Positions 49,537 through 60,725 are shown, numbered from the stretch's first letter. The stretch: 64,000 nt of DNA from Daphnia pulex (GCF_021134715.1 NC_060020.1:2294001-2358000); one strand, 5' to 3'. Translations and numbers: made by a program. The notes: generated by a model not told the origin, from the letters alone.

Positions 49537-51660
49537 ATGGGTAAATATTCTGTCTTTACATTGACTTTTGTATCAATTTTATTTATTTTTTCATGTGTTA
49601 ATATGCCTGTTAAAATTTAATATTAATGTGTGAATTTGTTTACTGTGTAGTTAACTAAGGCGTCGTATGCTGTTGGATGTTGTATCGACCACTGGTGTAC
49701 CGATGTCTCCTGGGGTATGGCGGATGCCAAACCGCAACGCTGCCGCCTTACTACACAACAACAACATACGCAACAACCGGTTCCTAGACCACCGAGGTTC
49801 CAGAGCATTACACCACAATTGATGATGCCCCGAGCTGCTACACCGAAGCCCGAAGTACAACTCTACCCCGAGTTACATCCTTAGAGAGCCGGACTACTAC
49901 ACCGATTTTCTAAAGTACTACATCACTAAGGCACCGGAATACTACTCTTCTATGTATGCTGCCCCTGCCTACTACACTGAGGCCCAGGCCCCGCATTACT
50001 ACAACACCGAAGCGCTCAAGTACTATACACTACAACCTACGCTGCCCCGAGCTACTACACTTACGTCCCGAAGTATTACTGTGCGTAAAAGGAGCCGTCT
50101 ACAAAGATGGAGTCGTGCCCGAACTGCTGTGCCCTATCTGTCGCCAACTGCATCCCTCATCGTGTAACCGATTCTTCATTCTGGGTAAATATTCTTATTG
50201 TAACATGGAGTTTTGTATCAATTCTATTTTTGTCTATTAGTTAATATAAATTTATTTACTGTTTAGATAACTATGGCGTCGTGCTCCTGATGGGTGTTGT
50301 ATCGTTGATGGCTGGGTCGACCACTGGTGTACCGATATCTCCTGGGCATGGCGGAAGCCAAACCGCAACGCTGCCGCCTTACTACACAACAACAACATAC
50401 GCAACAACCGGTTCCTACACCACCAAGGCTCCAGAGTATTACACCACAATTGATGATGCCCCGAGCTGCTACACCGAATCCCCGAATATAACTCTGCCCT
50501 GAGTTACATCACCAGAGAGGTGGATTACTACACCGAGGCTCCCAAGTACTACATCACTAAAGCACCGGAGTTTTATACCACAACTTTCGCTGCCCCGAGT
50601 CACTACACTGACGCCCTGAAGTATTACTCTGCCCCGAGTTACTACACCACCAAGGCGACGGAGTACTACACGACTACGTATGCTGCCCCTGCCTACTACA
50701 CCGAGGCCCCGCATTACTACAACACCGGAGCGTTCAAGTACTACACTACAACCTGCGCTGCCCCGAGCTATTACACCTACGTCCCGAATTATAACTGTGC
50801 GTAAAGGAGTCGTCAAAAAAAGAAGTCGTGCCCAAACTGCAGTGCATTATCTGTCACCAACTGCATTCCTCCAACCATTCGCAATTATGGGTAAATATTC
50901 TTGAGTTTTGTATCAATTCTATTTTTCTATTTGTAACTATGCCTGTTAACATTTAATATTAATGTTTGAATTTGTTTACCGTGTTGTTATCTAAGGCGTC
51001 GTATGCTGTTGGGTGTTGTATCGTTGATAGGTGGGTCGACCACTGGTGTACCGATGTCTCCTGGGCATGGCGCAAACCAATCCGCAACGCCACCGCCTTC
51101 CTACACAACTTACGCAACGACCGGTTCCTGCACTGAGGTCTTCCAGTACTACACCACTGAAGCACCGGAGTTTTATACCACAACTTACGCTGTCCCGAGC
51201 CACTACACTGACGCCCTGAAGTATAACTCTGCCCCGAGTTACTACACCATCTAGGCGACGGAGTACTACATGACTACGTATGCTGCTGCCTATCCTACTA
51301 CACCCAGGCTCCTAAGTATTACTCTGTTCTCATCTACTTGCTGCACGTTTTCCTAATTACTACTCTGTTCCCTGCTGCTACACCGAGGTTCCCGCTTATT
51401 ACTCCACCAAAACAGCCGAGTACTACACCGAAGTACTACTCTACCCCAATCTACACAACGCAGTCCCGACTTGCTACACAAAAGCTGCTCTTTCGTGCTA
51501 CGTCGAAGTGAAACACTACACTGATGCTCCAGTCTACTACACCACGACCTACGCTACACCTAGCTACAACACCGCAGCCCCAAGTACTACACCGAAGAAG
51601 CTGCCTATTACACAACCACGTACGCTGCCTGGTATAACACATCGAGGAATTTAAGTATTA
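49537..51660 (+). pseudogene. Decayed tandem cluster of Tyr-rich secreted repeat proteins (three copies)
   Basis: Each copy has a micro-exon ATGG/GTAAATATTC, an intron of about 100 bp, a signal-peptide exon (GVVLLMGVVSLMAG in copy 2) and repeats of the form YYTTxxAPxYYT. The micro-exons are at 49537 and 50886; the middle one reads CTGG (about 50175). Copy 1 exon 2 gives Met-Val-Asn-stop after splicing. Copy 2 has lost its ATG and has a TGA after ITLP near 50501, with the repeats resuming in another frame (50520-50804). Copy 3 has lost the original acceptor; a frame from 51003 runs to a TAG at 51252-51254. Degraded repeats continue to about 51650. Such Tyr/Thr-rich proteins are usual in cuticle, eggshell or silk-like matrices. 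Copy 1's promoter and ATG spliced to copy 2's exon would restore the secretory leader, so some expression is possible. Confidence 0.75.
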
Positions 51661-52572
51661 CCCTGCTTCAAACTACTACCATCTGAGGTTCATATGTATT
51701 AAACCAGCAATTCTCCCGACTATGTCACCACTACTCATGTTGCTCATACCTATACATCGAAGTTCTGAAATATTTCTCTGGTTGTGTTGAAAGATTGCTG
51801 AAATACAAGTTTGATTGATAAATCACAAGTGCATGTCTATTTTCTCCTCAAGTACCTTTCCTCTTGCTGATAATTTCGTGATGTGAGAAACTATTTCTGA
51901 GTGCTATGTAAACTTACAAATAATTGTTCCTGTAAAATACATCAATAAAAATTCAAACTCATCCATTTTTTACATTTCAATAATTTTTCCTTTTAACAAT
52001 ATTAATCATTAAAATTCAAAGTTCAACTACCAATTTTTCCTAAAAAACCAAAATCCACCTTCCATTATTTCTGCTAAGTCCAGACTTTTGTTTTTGAAAA
52101 AAAATTTAAAAAAATCCCCCTTACACGAAGTTTTTAAATAATCATTGCGAAAAAATTTTATCAGAAAATGTTATTGCTTTTAAAATTTATTTTTTAATAT
52201 TCACACACATTTATTTTTCCTATGGCCCCCAGGGGGTCTGTGGATCTTAAGCACACAACTGTGAAGCACACTACCCAAAAGCACTGTGCTTAAAGTCCAT
52301 GGTTTCTGCTGTTGGAATAGTTTTGAAAATTGCCACAAGATGGAGTGACATGTAAAAATAAAAAAAAAATACTCATTTTCCGTGTGTTGCACCAAACAGA
52401 GTTGCAAAACCAAACCATAGCTGCCGTTTCGCTATACCTCAGAACTTAGGGAATCTCTTTAAGTGTTGTGGACAAACTATTTAATTAAATAGGTTTACTA
52501 CTAAGTTAAGGAATTGAATACTTCTTTGTATTGATATAAATTTAAAAAAACGTTGAGGTAAAGTCTTGCCAT

Positions 52573-53022
52573 TTATCTTGTCAAAACCTTTGTTAACAAA
52601 GAATGTTGGATCTCATCAAACAGATATGTCGCTGGGTACAGATGATGATGCATGACAGTTTCTACCTCTAGAAGAAAGCAGGGACAATACCATAGTAGAA
52701 TTTTAGCTAACCCACAAATTGTATAGTAACATGTACACAAAGTGTTATTTTCGTCAATGTTAAAATACACGATGTTTCGGTATCGCGTCTGAAGACCATG
52801 CGACTTATTTTTGGTAAGTTTTTCGAAAATGCTATTATTTTCACCAGGAACTAACAATATATGAAAAACTTGGTTTCCAACTTGTTTAAGTGATTGTGGA
52901 TATTGTTCAGTTTTGTTCCTCTTTACTTGTGACTGGCCATGACCAATCAAATGTAAAAATTTACAACCAAAAGATGTCTCCCGACAACAACTTTTGGATA
53001 AGTCTGTTACAAAGGTTTCCAT
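52573..53022 (-). CDS. Unknown 149-residue protein of duplicated unit A
   Basis: An uninterrupted frame starts METFVTDLSKSCC and is moderately Cys- and His-rich (GCKFLHLIGHGQSQ, CTCYYTICGLAKILL, HHHLYPATY). I do not recognise it and see no signal peptide. It points away from the plus-strand relic at 53101, as in unit B. Its duplicate in unit B is frameshifted and interrupted, so only this copy could be functional. The frame surviving intact beside a decayed duplicate argues weakly that it is a real gene. Confidence 0.45.
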   Translation of the reverse strand: METFVTDLSKSCCRETSFGCKFLHLIGHGQSQVKRNKTEQYPQSLKQVGNQVFHILLVPGENNSIFEKLTKNKSHGLQTRYRNIVYFNIDENNTLCTCYYTICGLAKILLWYCPCFLLEVETVMHHHLYPATYLFDEIQHSLLTKVLTR

Positions 53023-53100
53023 TTACTACCTATTAAAAAAATAACGTAAATAATAACGTAAATTCTACTTGTTCTTGTTTATTTTCTACTTATCTTTAAG

Positions 53101-53165
53101 TAACACCAACGTTTCTCGCTTTTGTATTGGAATTGATGGTAAGCTGTTTAACCCCGGATTTGTGC
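53101..53165 (+). pseudogene. Truncated first exon of the unknown paralogue family
   Basis: About 20 codons (NTNVSRFCIGIDGKLFNPGF) match the start of the 54-kb gene closely. The acceptor-adjacent GAGC is changed to TAAC, so the split ATG can no longer form, and the exon ends abruptly at the duplication junction. It is a non-functional relic of the crossover. Confidence 0.8.
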
Positions 53166-53383
53166 TTATAGTTCAAGGTTTCTACTGTTGGAATAGTTTT
53201 GAAAGTTGCCACTAGATGGTGTTGAATGTAAAGATAAAAAAAAAATACTCTTTTTTCGTGTGTTGCACCAAACAGCGTTGACAAACCAAAACCTAGCTGC
53301 CGTTTCGCTAAACCACAGAACTTAGGGAATCTCTCTTTAAGTGTTGTGGACAAACTATTTAATTAAATAGGTTTACTAGGAAG

Positions 53384-53795
53384 TTAAGGAATTGTGTTCT
53401 TCGTCGTCTCTTCATTTTGTTGATATAAATAATAAAAAAAAAACGTTGGATTTAGTCTTGCCATTTTTCCTGTCAAAACATTTGTTGAAGAAGAATGTTG
53501 AATCTCATCAAAAGATGTTGCTGGGTACAGATGATGATGCGTGAAAGTTTGTACCTCTAGAAGTAAGCAAGGACATTTCTGTAGTAGAATTTCAGCTAAC
53601 CCACAAATTGTATAGTACCAAGTACACAAAGTGTTATTTTCGTCAATGTTATAATACTCGATGATTCGGTATCGCGTCTGAAGACCATACGAAGCTGTAT
53701 CCTTATAATTTTCTTATTTTTGGTAAGTTTTGCGAAAATGCTATTTTTTTTCATCAGGGACAAACTATATATGACAAACTTGGATTCTGTTGGGA
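53384..53795 (-). pseudogene. Broken duplicate of the 149-residue protein (unit B)
   Basis: Segments such as YYTICGLAEILL, HHHLYPATSFDEIQHSS and NSIFAKLTKNK are homologous to unit A but lie in different frames. The 5' third is displaced to 54160-54290 by the inserted sequence. It cannot make the full protein. Confidence 0.75.
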
Positions 53796-54150
53796 AAGAG
53801 TCGAGCATTCTGTCTTGGCTCACTCCCATATCTGTTCCCTTTTTCTGCTGCTAAACAATCACCAACTCTGACTACTAGATGTCAGCGCCAGTTGCGCTTA
53901 TTCCGCCAGAAGCGATTTATCAAGAAGCGCAAAAGCAAGACTAAACCAGTCTTACCGATTGCGTTATTCCACTATAACCCCTGCTGAACTGGACGTGCTA
54001 ATATCAGACGGCGACGTCGACGAAGACTCACGATTTCAACGACGAAGTCCATTGGCCAAACGTGTTCGCTGTATCTAATTACATCCGGGACATTCAATGG
54101 CCAGAAGGTTTGAACGGTCGCACTTATTCCGACTCTTTTAATTGAATGTG
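53795..54150. other. Insert inside duplicated unit B
   Basis: This block is absent from unit A. It has more balanced composition than its flanks and open fragments such as RQLRLFRQKRFIKKRKSKTK and TPAELDVLISDGDVDEDS in different frames. It looks like a captured piece of coding or transposon sequence. No terminal repeats were seen. Confidence 0.5.
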
Positions 54151-54459
54151 GATGCTGTTTTCAAATTTGTTCCTCTTTACTTGTGACTGGCCTTGGGCAA
54201 TCAACTGTTGAAATTTACGACCAAAAGATGTCTCCCGACAGCAACTTTTGAGGTAAGTCTGTTACAAAGGTTTCCAGTTACTACCAATTAAAAACTAACG
54301 TGACTTTGTACTGCACCCTTGAAAATTGTTTGTCCGAAAACTATTGCTTCCATTTGAGGTTTGATCGTTGAATACAGCTGAGCAGCCCATATTTGACTGA
54401 AACAAAACTGGTCATACTGTTTTTGTACTTTGTGGTGAAAGAATCTTTTGAACATAACA

Positions 54460-55170
54460 ATGTAAGTTTTTAAGAAAAAATTTGAGTTTGGATGTCAAAA
54501 GAAACGTCAAAAATTTTACTATTACATTTGAAATTAAAAGTTTTCGTAAATTCTAATTTTTCTTGTTTCATATTTTCTACTTTTTTGAAGGAGCACCAAC
54601 ATTTCTCGCTTTTGTATTGAAATTGATGGTAAGCTGTTTAACCCCGGATTTATAATCCTACCGACGTACCGTATAGGTCGGGCAAGTCCAATTTGGACAA
54701 AATACTATCAACGTATTTTATGGAATTCTTCTGAACCTGTACCTAAAACGTTGTTCACGCTAAACATACAACATCACGGTGCTTTTGTATACCGGCGCTG
54801 TCCGCCTTTTCAATTAGAAGCTGACGAATGCAGCTCCTGGCTAACTTGGGAGATTTTACCGATTCCTGATATTTCACATGGTATACAAATGCTGCAAGTT
54901 AAGGCTGGTAAAGATCCAGAGGACCTCGATAATAGAACCGGAATTTGCTCTTTGCTACAGTTTGCATTGTATTCTCGTCAAATAACACATTTACCTCCTC
55001 CACTTCACCATCTAAGTGCTGAATCTTCAGCAAATGTTGCTCAATATACACCAACTAGGTTAGAAGAACATCAAGTTACCAATGATTTATCAAATCCACG
55101 TGGAAGCTTGTCCGTCACGACAGACTGTGATCCTAAGTGTTGTTGCTCCTGTTTTCTATGTGGTAATTAG
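54460..55170 (+). CDS. Unknown family, member 1: start codon split by an intron, Cys-rich C terminus
   Basis: The exon ending AACAAT at 54461 is followed by GTAAGT; the next exon starts at 54591 with GAGC, so AT plus G forms the AUG across the junction. The product is 193 residues: MSTNISRFCIEIDGKLFNPG, then a conserved core with YYQRILWNS, PVPKTLF, FVYRRCPPFQL, WLTWEILPIP and HGIQMLQVKAGKDP, then a low-complexity tail ending in CCCSCFLCGN. The terminal Cys cluster suggests palmitoylation or metal binding. No signal peptide or membrane span is seen. It is about 60% similar by eye to the 58-kb member over the core. I do not recognise the family. Confidence 0.7.
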
Positions 55171-55659
55171 TAATTTTCTTACTGGAAATACTTACTAAGG
55201 TTCAGTCCTTCAGTTTTTTTATTACCCATATCTTTCTATTTTTTTAGCATACATACATTTCCCCCTTATTAAAATGTTTCCCCTTCGTTCATCAAGTCTA
55301 CTTTTTTTCAAGTAAAAATGTTTTCTGTTAAAAAGAATAACATTTGGTGTTGTAGCTCGATTTGTGAACAAGTAAACAGAATAAAATTTAGTTTTGAGCA
55401 ATGCTTTACCAACCAATCCACCACTCAATCGCACCAAAAGCCCGGACCCCCCTTTTTTCCCATTCCGCTCTGGGACCTAAAAAATCTGAAAAATACAGAC
55501 TTATTCAGTTTTCTACTCCTGATTTTCCCATGTTTTTATAACTCAAATATTCCGTGCTGTTTTGGAGATATTTTATGTTAATGTTTTTTTTACCCAAATT
55601 TTGACAATTTGGGAGGAGGGGTTCTTTGGGATCGCTTTTAGAGATAAATTTAACATTTA

Positions 55660-55941
55660 AAATAAAACTAAATATCCCAAAAGATTTCTGGGTCACCTCT
55701 CAAAGTAAAGAGAAAAGGAAATCGTTTTTCGGATTTGATTGGCTGAATTATTAGCAATCAAGCAAAGGGCTCATTTGACCAATTTCCCACTCAGACTAGT
55801 CGCCATTTTTTATCACTCTCCCTCACACTCTTGACGGATAAAAGCTAATAACTAGGCCAATCAAATCTGGAAAACGATATCCTTTTGGGTTTGCAATGAG
55901 TGGTGACCGAGTCTCCTCTTTTGGCAGAATTAGTTTTATTT
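55660..55941. mobile_element. Fold-back (MITE-like) element with roughly 100-bp inverted arms
   Basis: The left arm (AATAAAACTAAAT.. GTCACC.. ATCGTTTTTCGGATTTGATTGG.. TTATTAGC) reappears as its reverse complement to the right (GCTAATAAC.. CCAATCAAATCTGG.. GGTGAC.. TAGTTTTATT) with about 75% identity. The spacer is about 90 bp. No transposase frame is present, and target duplications could not be fixed because the ends blur. Confidence 0.7.
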
Positions 55942-56289
55942 CAAAAATTCGCTTCTCACTCTAGGACTCTCTCGGGAGACAATATGAAATAATCATTTAG
56001 CTTCTGCATATTTTTACCTTGATCTTCACATTAGCGGGTGATTGATAAGTAATCCGTTTTATATACTTTACGTTTTTTAGAAGAAAACTAAATAACAAGA
56101 GACAAAAATATTCGAACGGCCAAGGTAATATGTAAAAATTCTCGGCAGTTCAAATACTTTTGCTTCTTGCCGTTTAAAGTCATAGAAATTTATAAGAATT
56201 ACATACAATGACAGAGAATTAAAACTCTTGTCTGCTAAGTTAAATATAGAAATTCACGACAAAACACGAAAATCGAAGACAACTTTGGT

Positions 56290-57010
56290 AGTAACAAAAG
56301 TTTTAGTTTCGTGCAGAGTTGAAATTTTTTTTTAACAAGCTATGCACACAACTAATTCTGTAGTCATTATTACAAACATCTTAATTCAAATTAAAATAAC
56401 GTAAACTTTAAACACTTTGAATTAGTCTATAGATAGTTTTCATTCTATTTGGCGTGAATTTTCTATGAGCCGCACTGGATGAAAATTATTTAAAAACTAA
56501 TGTCAAACTATCAAAGTGTTTTATTATTATTAAGACGGCTACTGTTAATGCTTGTTAAAAGTTTTTCAATATTTATTGATGTTTTTGATGAATCATGATG
56601 ACAAATTTGATTTTGACAACAGGTTTGGCTTCTTGCAAAGTTGAAATGAATTGATCCAGCATTGCACGAAACTAAATTTTGTTGTTATTATTATAAACAC
56701 ACTGATTGAAAGTAATATTTATTTGACTTTTAAACACTTTGCATTTGTGTAAGATGATTTTCAGCCTGTTTGGCGTGAATTTCTGAAAAGCCTCACCGGG
56801 TGAAAATTATTTTTGCACTAATTAAAAAATGTTAATATTAATTTTTATGATTAAGATTGTTAGGTCTGTTTAAAATTGTGTTCTTATTAAACTGTTTTCC
56901 TTTAATTCGATAGTTACAACAGGTTTGGCTTCTGGCAAAGTTGACAAAGTTTTATAAAGCGTTGCACGAGGCTAAATGTGTTGTCATTATTAGGAACGTA
57001 ATGAAAGAAT
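56290..57010. repeat. Three diverged ~300-bp tandem repeats
   Basis: A block AGGTTTGGCTTCTTGCAAAG with a following GCACGAAACTAAAT and GTCATTATTA recurs at 56621 and 56921, exactly 300 bp apart, and in more diverged form at 56299. A second shared block, TTTGGCGTGAATTT, occurs at about 56448 and 56777. The array lies between the two members of the unknown family, so it may mark past duplications of the locus. Confidence 0.75.
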
Positions 57011-57731
57011 GACTATTATTCAAAATTCTTAAAAATTTTGGGATTTGCTAAGTTGCAACCATTCTGTGGTTTGGACTTTAGATTTCCGAATTTTTACAAA
57101 CACATGTTTATACAAATAAAAAAAACGTTCAGGTGTTGGTAAAAATTTGTTTAGTTTAACTTATACAACATTATAAATCGAAATAAATTGATCGTTAAAA
57201 GCACTTCAAAATTTAATTTTTTGACAGGCTCTCTATTTCAGTATATTTTGTATTGAAAAATCTTTGTTTTTTAAATTTAATTTTCATTTTGAAGGTCGAG
57301 AATCAAATTACTATTTTAATACAATATTCTTGTATATTATGTATATCGGCGTTGCTAACCCAGTCCTTTTTTCTTTCATTTTTTTCTTTTCGAAAGTAAG
57401 AGAAAGGAAAGAGTATAGACTGACCATGCCGATACACTTTGCGTCAATATACATTAAAACAGGTTATATTTTAAATTCGGTTCAAGAAGCTTCGTAACGT
57501 GATTGTATTTCTTTAAAAAAAATCCTGTCAGCAAAGGAATGAATTCTATCCAAAAATTGACTAAAATAATTTTTAAAAGCTTCCAGTGTTAATAAACTTG
57601 TGTTCTGCACAATATTACAAAAACTTCTGACAACTTTGTAGACAGTATTGCATTGACCTCCAAAAAAGAAAGAAGTGTTCAGTTGAGAACAATTTTAGTT
57701 TATTAAGTTTTATTCTTCGTCGTTGGTGAAA

Positions 57732-58472
57732 ATGTAAGTTCTAAATCGAGTTTTATTTGTATAAGAGAAATTCTTCTTAATTCCTTTTTGTCCTTTCTTC
57801 CAATTGTTGCTTAGAAATAGTTTTTAAATCTAAATTAAAACTGTTTCATTTTTTATTTTGAATATACATTCTTCTTTAATAATTAAGTTGTTAAATCCAG
57901 GATTTGATTTACCATTTTGTTTTTGTTGTTTTGATATTTTCATTTTTTTAAGGAGCAACCACGTTTCTCGAATTTGCATCAATGTTGAAGACAAGTTGAT
58001 CAATCCTTGCTTTATTATCCTACCTGTCTACCGTAATGGGTCTAGTACTCCACGTTGGGAACATTTTTATCAACGCCTAATCTGGGATTCACTTCTTCCT
58101 GTACCAAATACCCTATTCGTCTTGGAACTCGGTCAACACGGCAAATTTATTTACCGTAGATTTCCACCTTTCCATTTGTCAGCTGATTCATGCTCTAACT
58201 GGTTGGAATGGATAAACTTACCAGTTCCGAATACATTACATGGAATACAAATGTTACAAGTTAAACAGGGTAAAAATCCCATGGATCCATCAAATTTAAC
58301 CGGCATTGCATCTTTGCTAAATTACCGTCTTTATACTGAGCAAATATCTAAATCTGCTGTTGTTACTACTGTTGAATCGCCTGTACCCAGACAAGAACGA
58401 ACAACTGAGGCGAATGTATTACAAAATAGGGATTGTTACTGGTGCTGTTGTTGGCATCCAACTGACGACTAA
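57732..58472 (+). CDS. Unknown family, member 2: start codon split by an intron, Cys-rich C terminus
   Basis: The exon ending GAAAAT (57733) meets GTAAGT, and the next exon begins at 57953 with GAGC, so the AUG is again assembled by splicing. The 173-residue product starts MSNHVSRICINVEDKLINPC and keeps the core motifs HFYQRLIWDS, PVPNTLFVLE, FIYRRFPPFHLSAD, WLEWINLPVP and HGIQMLQVKQGKNP. The C terminus ends in DCYWCCCWHPTDD. Identical intron position and phase in both copies show they are paralogues, and the core has changed mostly by conservative substitutions, which suggests selection on the protein. No known domain was recognised. Confidence 0.75.
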
Positions 58473-58848
58473 TGTTTTCCACTCTTGATAATACATTTTT
58501 TCCTTTTTAAAACTCGTGGAAACTTAAATAAATTTTAAATCTTAGCCAAATTTCAACTGTTTTCTTTAACTCCCAAATAATAAGGACACAAATTTATTTT
58601 CTTTATTCAATTTAGATAAGACAGAAAAGGGGATTAATTAAATCATGAATCTAAATATTGTATGTTTATAACAAATTATGAGAAAAACTATTTGTTATTC
58701 TTTTTAATATTCTCTAATGGAACATTCAATGTTGTTTCCACTAATACGAACTGTTATTTTTGAGTGAAGTAAATTAACAACTGGTAATTTCAAGAAAAGC
58801 CTTTGTAATAAAAGTTCTATTAAAGCAACTGTTTATTCGGTTAACTTT

Positions 58849-59950
58849 TCATTTTTTTGTGCTTTGAAATATTTTCACTACTTTCTGTATAGTTCGACGA
58901 CAAACGGGACACATGGGATTTTGTTTCCAAAGTTTTGTGGAACAAGAATAACAAAAAATCTGATGTCCAGTTTTTCCATGTATAAAAGCTCCATCAACTT
59001 TGTTGGTTTGGCCACATTTTCCAAAGCACATTTCAGTTCCAGCTTCAGAGTTGTGAGTTGACTTACTACAGCTAGGTTGTGGATCTCCAAAGTTATCGGA
59101 ATTTTTTTTTGTTTTTTTTCTTTTAATATATTTTCTCTTTTTCCTTGGCCTTGCAGGGAGCAAATCTTTTCTTTTCTGAAAATATCCAAGTAGTTTTAAC
59201 GTTTTACGTTTTATTAGTTTCATAATTGTTTATCATATTTCTGACCGTGTAACATTCGTGGCAGTATTGTCTAGGAGAATTTATTGAAATGAAACATTTC
59301 AGACATTGTCTCCTTTTTTTAAAAAGAAGAGGTCGTTGATTGTCGTCGTCAGAACTTTCTATGCCAACTTCATTGTTATCTTCGGATGGCTTCTCTGTTT
59401 GGATAATTGCTATGTCCTAAAAATGTATTGTTGGTCATTGTATAATTAAACTGTTTTTTTGCGAAAAAAAAAATACTACTTTGACAGAAGAGCTAGAACT
59501 GTTTGAGATCTTTTCTTCTATTTCGTTGCTTTCGGGCTCAAATTCAACGTCATACACCTCCTGAAAAGAAGGAAGAGGTTTTGTTGTATCAGATGTGCTT
59601 GGTGACCAATCATCTCCAGAATCTTTAACCCAATCTAGATAATTTTAATTAAAATGTAATAATAAATTTTAGAAATTCATATTAGTAAAAACTTTCAAAT
59701 TACCAGTTGACGCGTTTTGCCAAGAACTATGTCTAGATTCTTTACTTTCGGAACTATCATTTTCTTGTGAAACAGTCATATCTAGTTTTATTCGCTTGGC
59801 ATTTGATTCTGAAAATAATTTGCTATTAACTTAAATTACCAACGAAATTCTAAAACATTATAGGTTATAAATGCGTTATAAACGTGTTTTCTCACAGATG
59901 TTTATAAAATCAGCATTAATTTAAAAAAGAACTTTGTTACCGTCATTCAT
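58849..59950 (-). CDS. MDM2-like RING protein without a p53-binding domain
   Basis: Exons 59950-59941, 59808-59704, 59634-59480, 59416-59246 and 59175-58849 give 255 residues. MDM2 is the E3 ligase that restrains p53. Family marks in order: an acidic segment with VYDVEFEPES, a RanBP2-type zinc finger (CLKC...YCHEC) followed by a basic stretch, and a C-terminal RING with the MDM2-specific FIHGKTGHQIFCYSC and CPVCRRTIQKVVKIF. The SWIB/p53-binding domain that should be N-terminal is missing, and no minus-strand exon for it is visible before the divergent neighbour. The first RING Cys pair is spaced CxxxC instead of CxxC. It could be a free-standing RING partner or a decaying copy; all exons remain open. 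Confidence 0.8.
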
Positions 59951-60032
59951 TTTTCTCTGGTTGAAACAACAGGTCTGCTTGGATGTGATCGTCTTTGGTT
60001 GTACCTCTGCAGAGGAGCAAGTATAAAGTTAA

Positions 60033-60487
60033 ACAGTCGCGGCTGAAAGTTTCTATACGTGTTGCTAAAAAATGTGCCTTTTTACTGTGTATTGGCAGAT
60101 GATGTTAGCCTAGGGTAGAGGTTGAGCTACCTTATTTGCTCGTTATTCTCAATTTTTACCCTCTACTCCTTTCCCCTGCGTCAATCATTTGTTAGCGCGG
60201 CTTTTTCAACTCTGGCTATGGGTAACCAAGGCCTATAATCAGACAATTGAGTCGATACCCAATAAACTAGCAATAGCTCTAAAATAAAACGTTAAAATGG
60301 CTGAGGATTGATCAGTTTGTAACTGTGACAATTTCTGCATCGATTAGTTAAAGAAGGACGGTAAAACATAAAGAAAAGAGCAAAAAAGGTAGCTTTAACC
60401 TCTACCTTAGACTAACACCTTCCGCCAATACACAGTAAAAAGGCGTATTTTTGAGCGACACGCAAAGAAACTTTAGGCCGCGACTGT
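60033..60487. mobile_element. MITE with ~110-bp terminal inverted repeats
   Basis: The left end ACAGTCGCGGCTGAAAG and right end CTTTAGGCCGCGACTGT are inverted repeats, and the match continues inward about 110 bp (for example TTTTTACTGTGTATTGGC against GCCAATACACAGTAAAAA). The 455-bp element has no coding frame. Ends beginning CAGT are seen in Tc1/mariner-type elements, but I could not establish a TA duplication. It sits between the divergent MDM2-like and BicC-like genes, so it is part of their promoter region. Confidence 0.85.
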
Positions 60488-60725
60488 ATGTTTACCGTCA
60501 AAATTATAAAATAAAAAAAAAAAAAAAATAGAAAACAAAATCAGTGAAGAATTTATAGCTTTACCAAGCAAAAAAAGTGTCGTGCCATTTTATACATAGT
60601 GGGAGGTTACAAGATCCCATTACAAGTCATTTATTTTGTTACAGCTTAAAGTATACTCTCGTACGGTATGATTCACATAGTAACCATCACACACTCTAAG
60701 AAAGAAAACTCGTAGTATTAGGACC

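Larger units (their letters stand above)
52287..54660. repeat. Tandem duplication of a divergent gene pair
   Basis: Unit A runs from 52287 to about 53160 and unit B from 53161 to about 54660. Both open with GTGCTTA, then a GTTTCTGCTGTTGGAATAG-like stretch, and stay alignable to a common plus-strand exon (53101 in A, 54591 in B). Unit A's exon is cut off after about 20 codons exactly where unit B begins, the scar expected of unequal crossing-over. Unit B contains an extra insert of about 350 bp (53795-54150). Unit A keeps an intact minus-strand frame, while unit B's is broken. Confidence 0.85.

Noticed and set aside
53790..53987. 65-residue Arg/Lys-rich frame in the insert of unit B
   Set aside because: It starts in duplicated non-coding sequence and ends inside the insert; no splice support. 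More likely a captured fragment.
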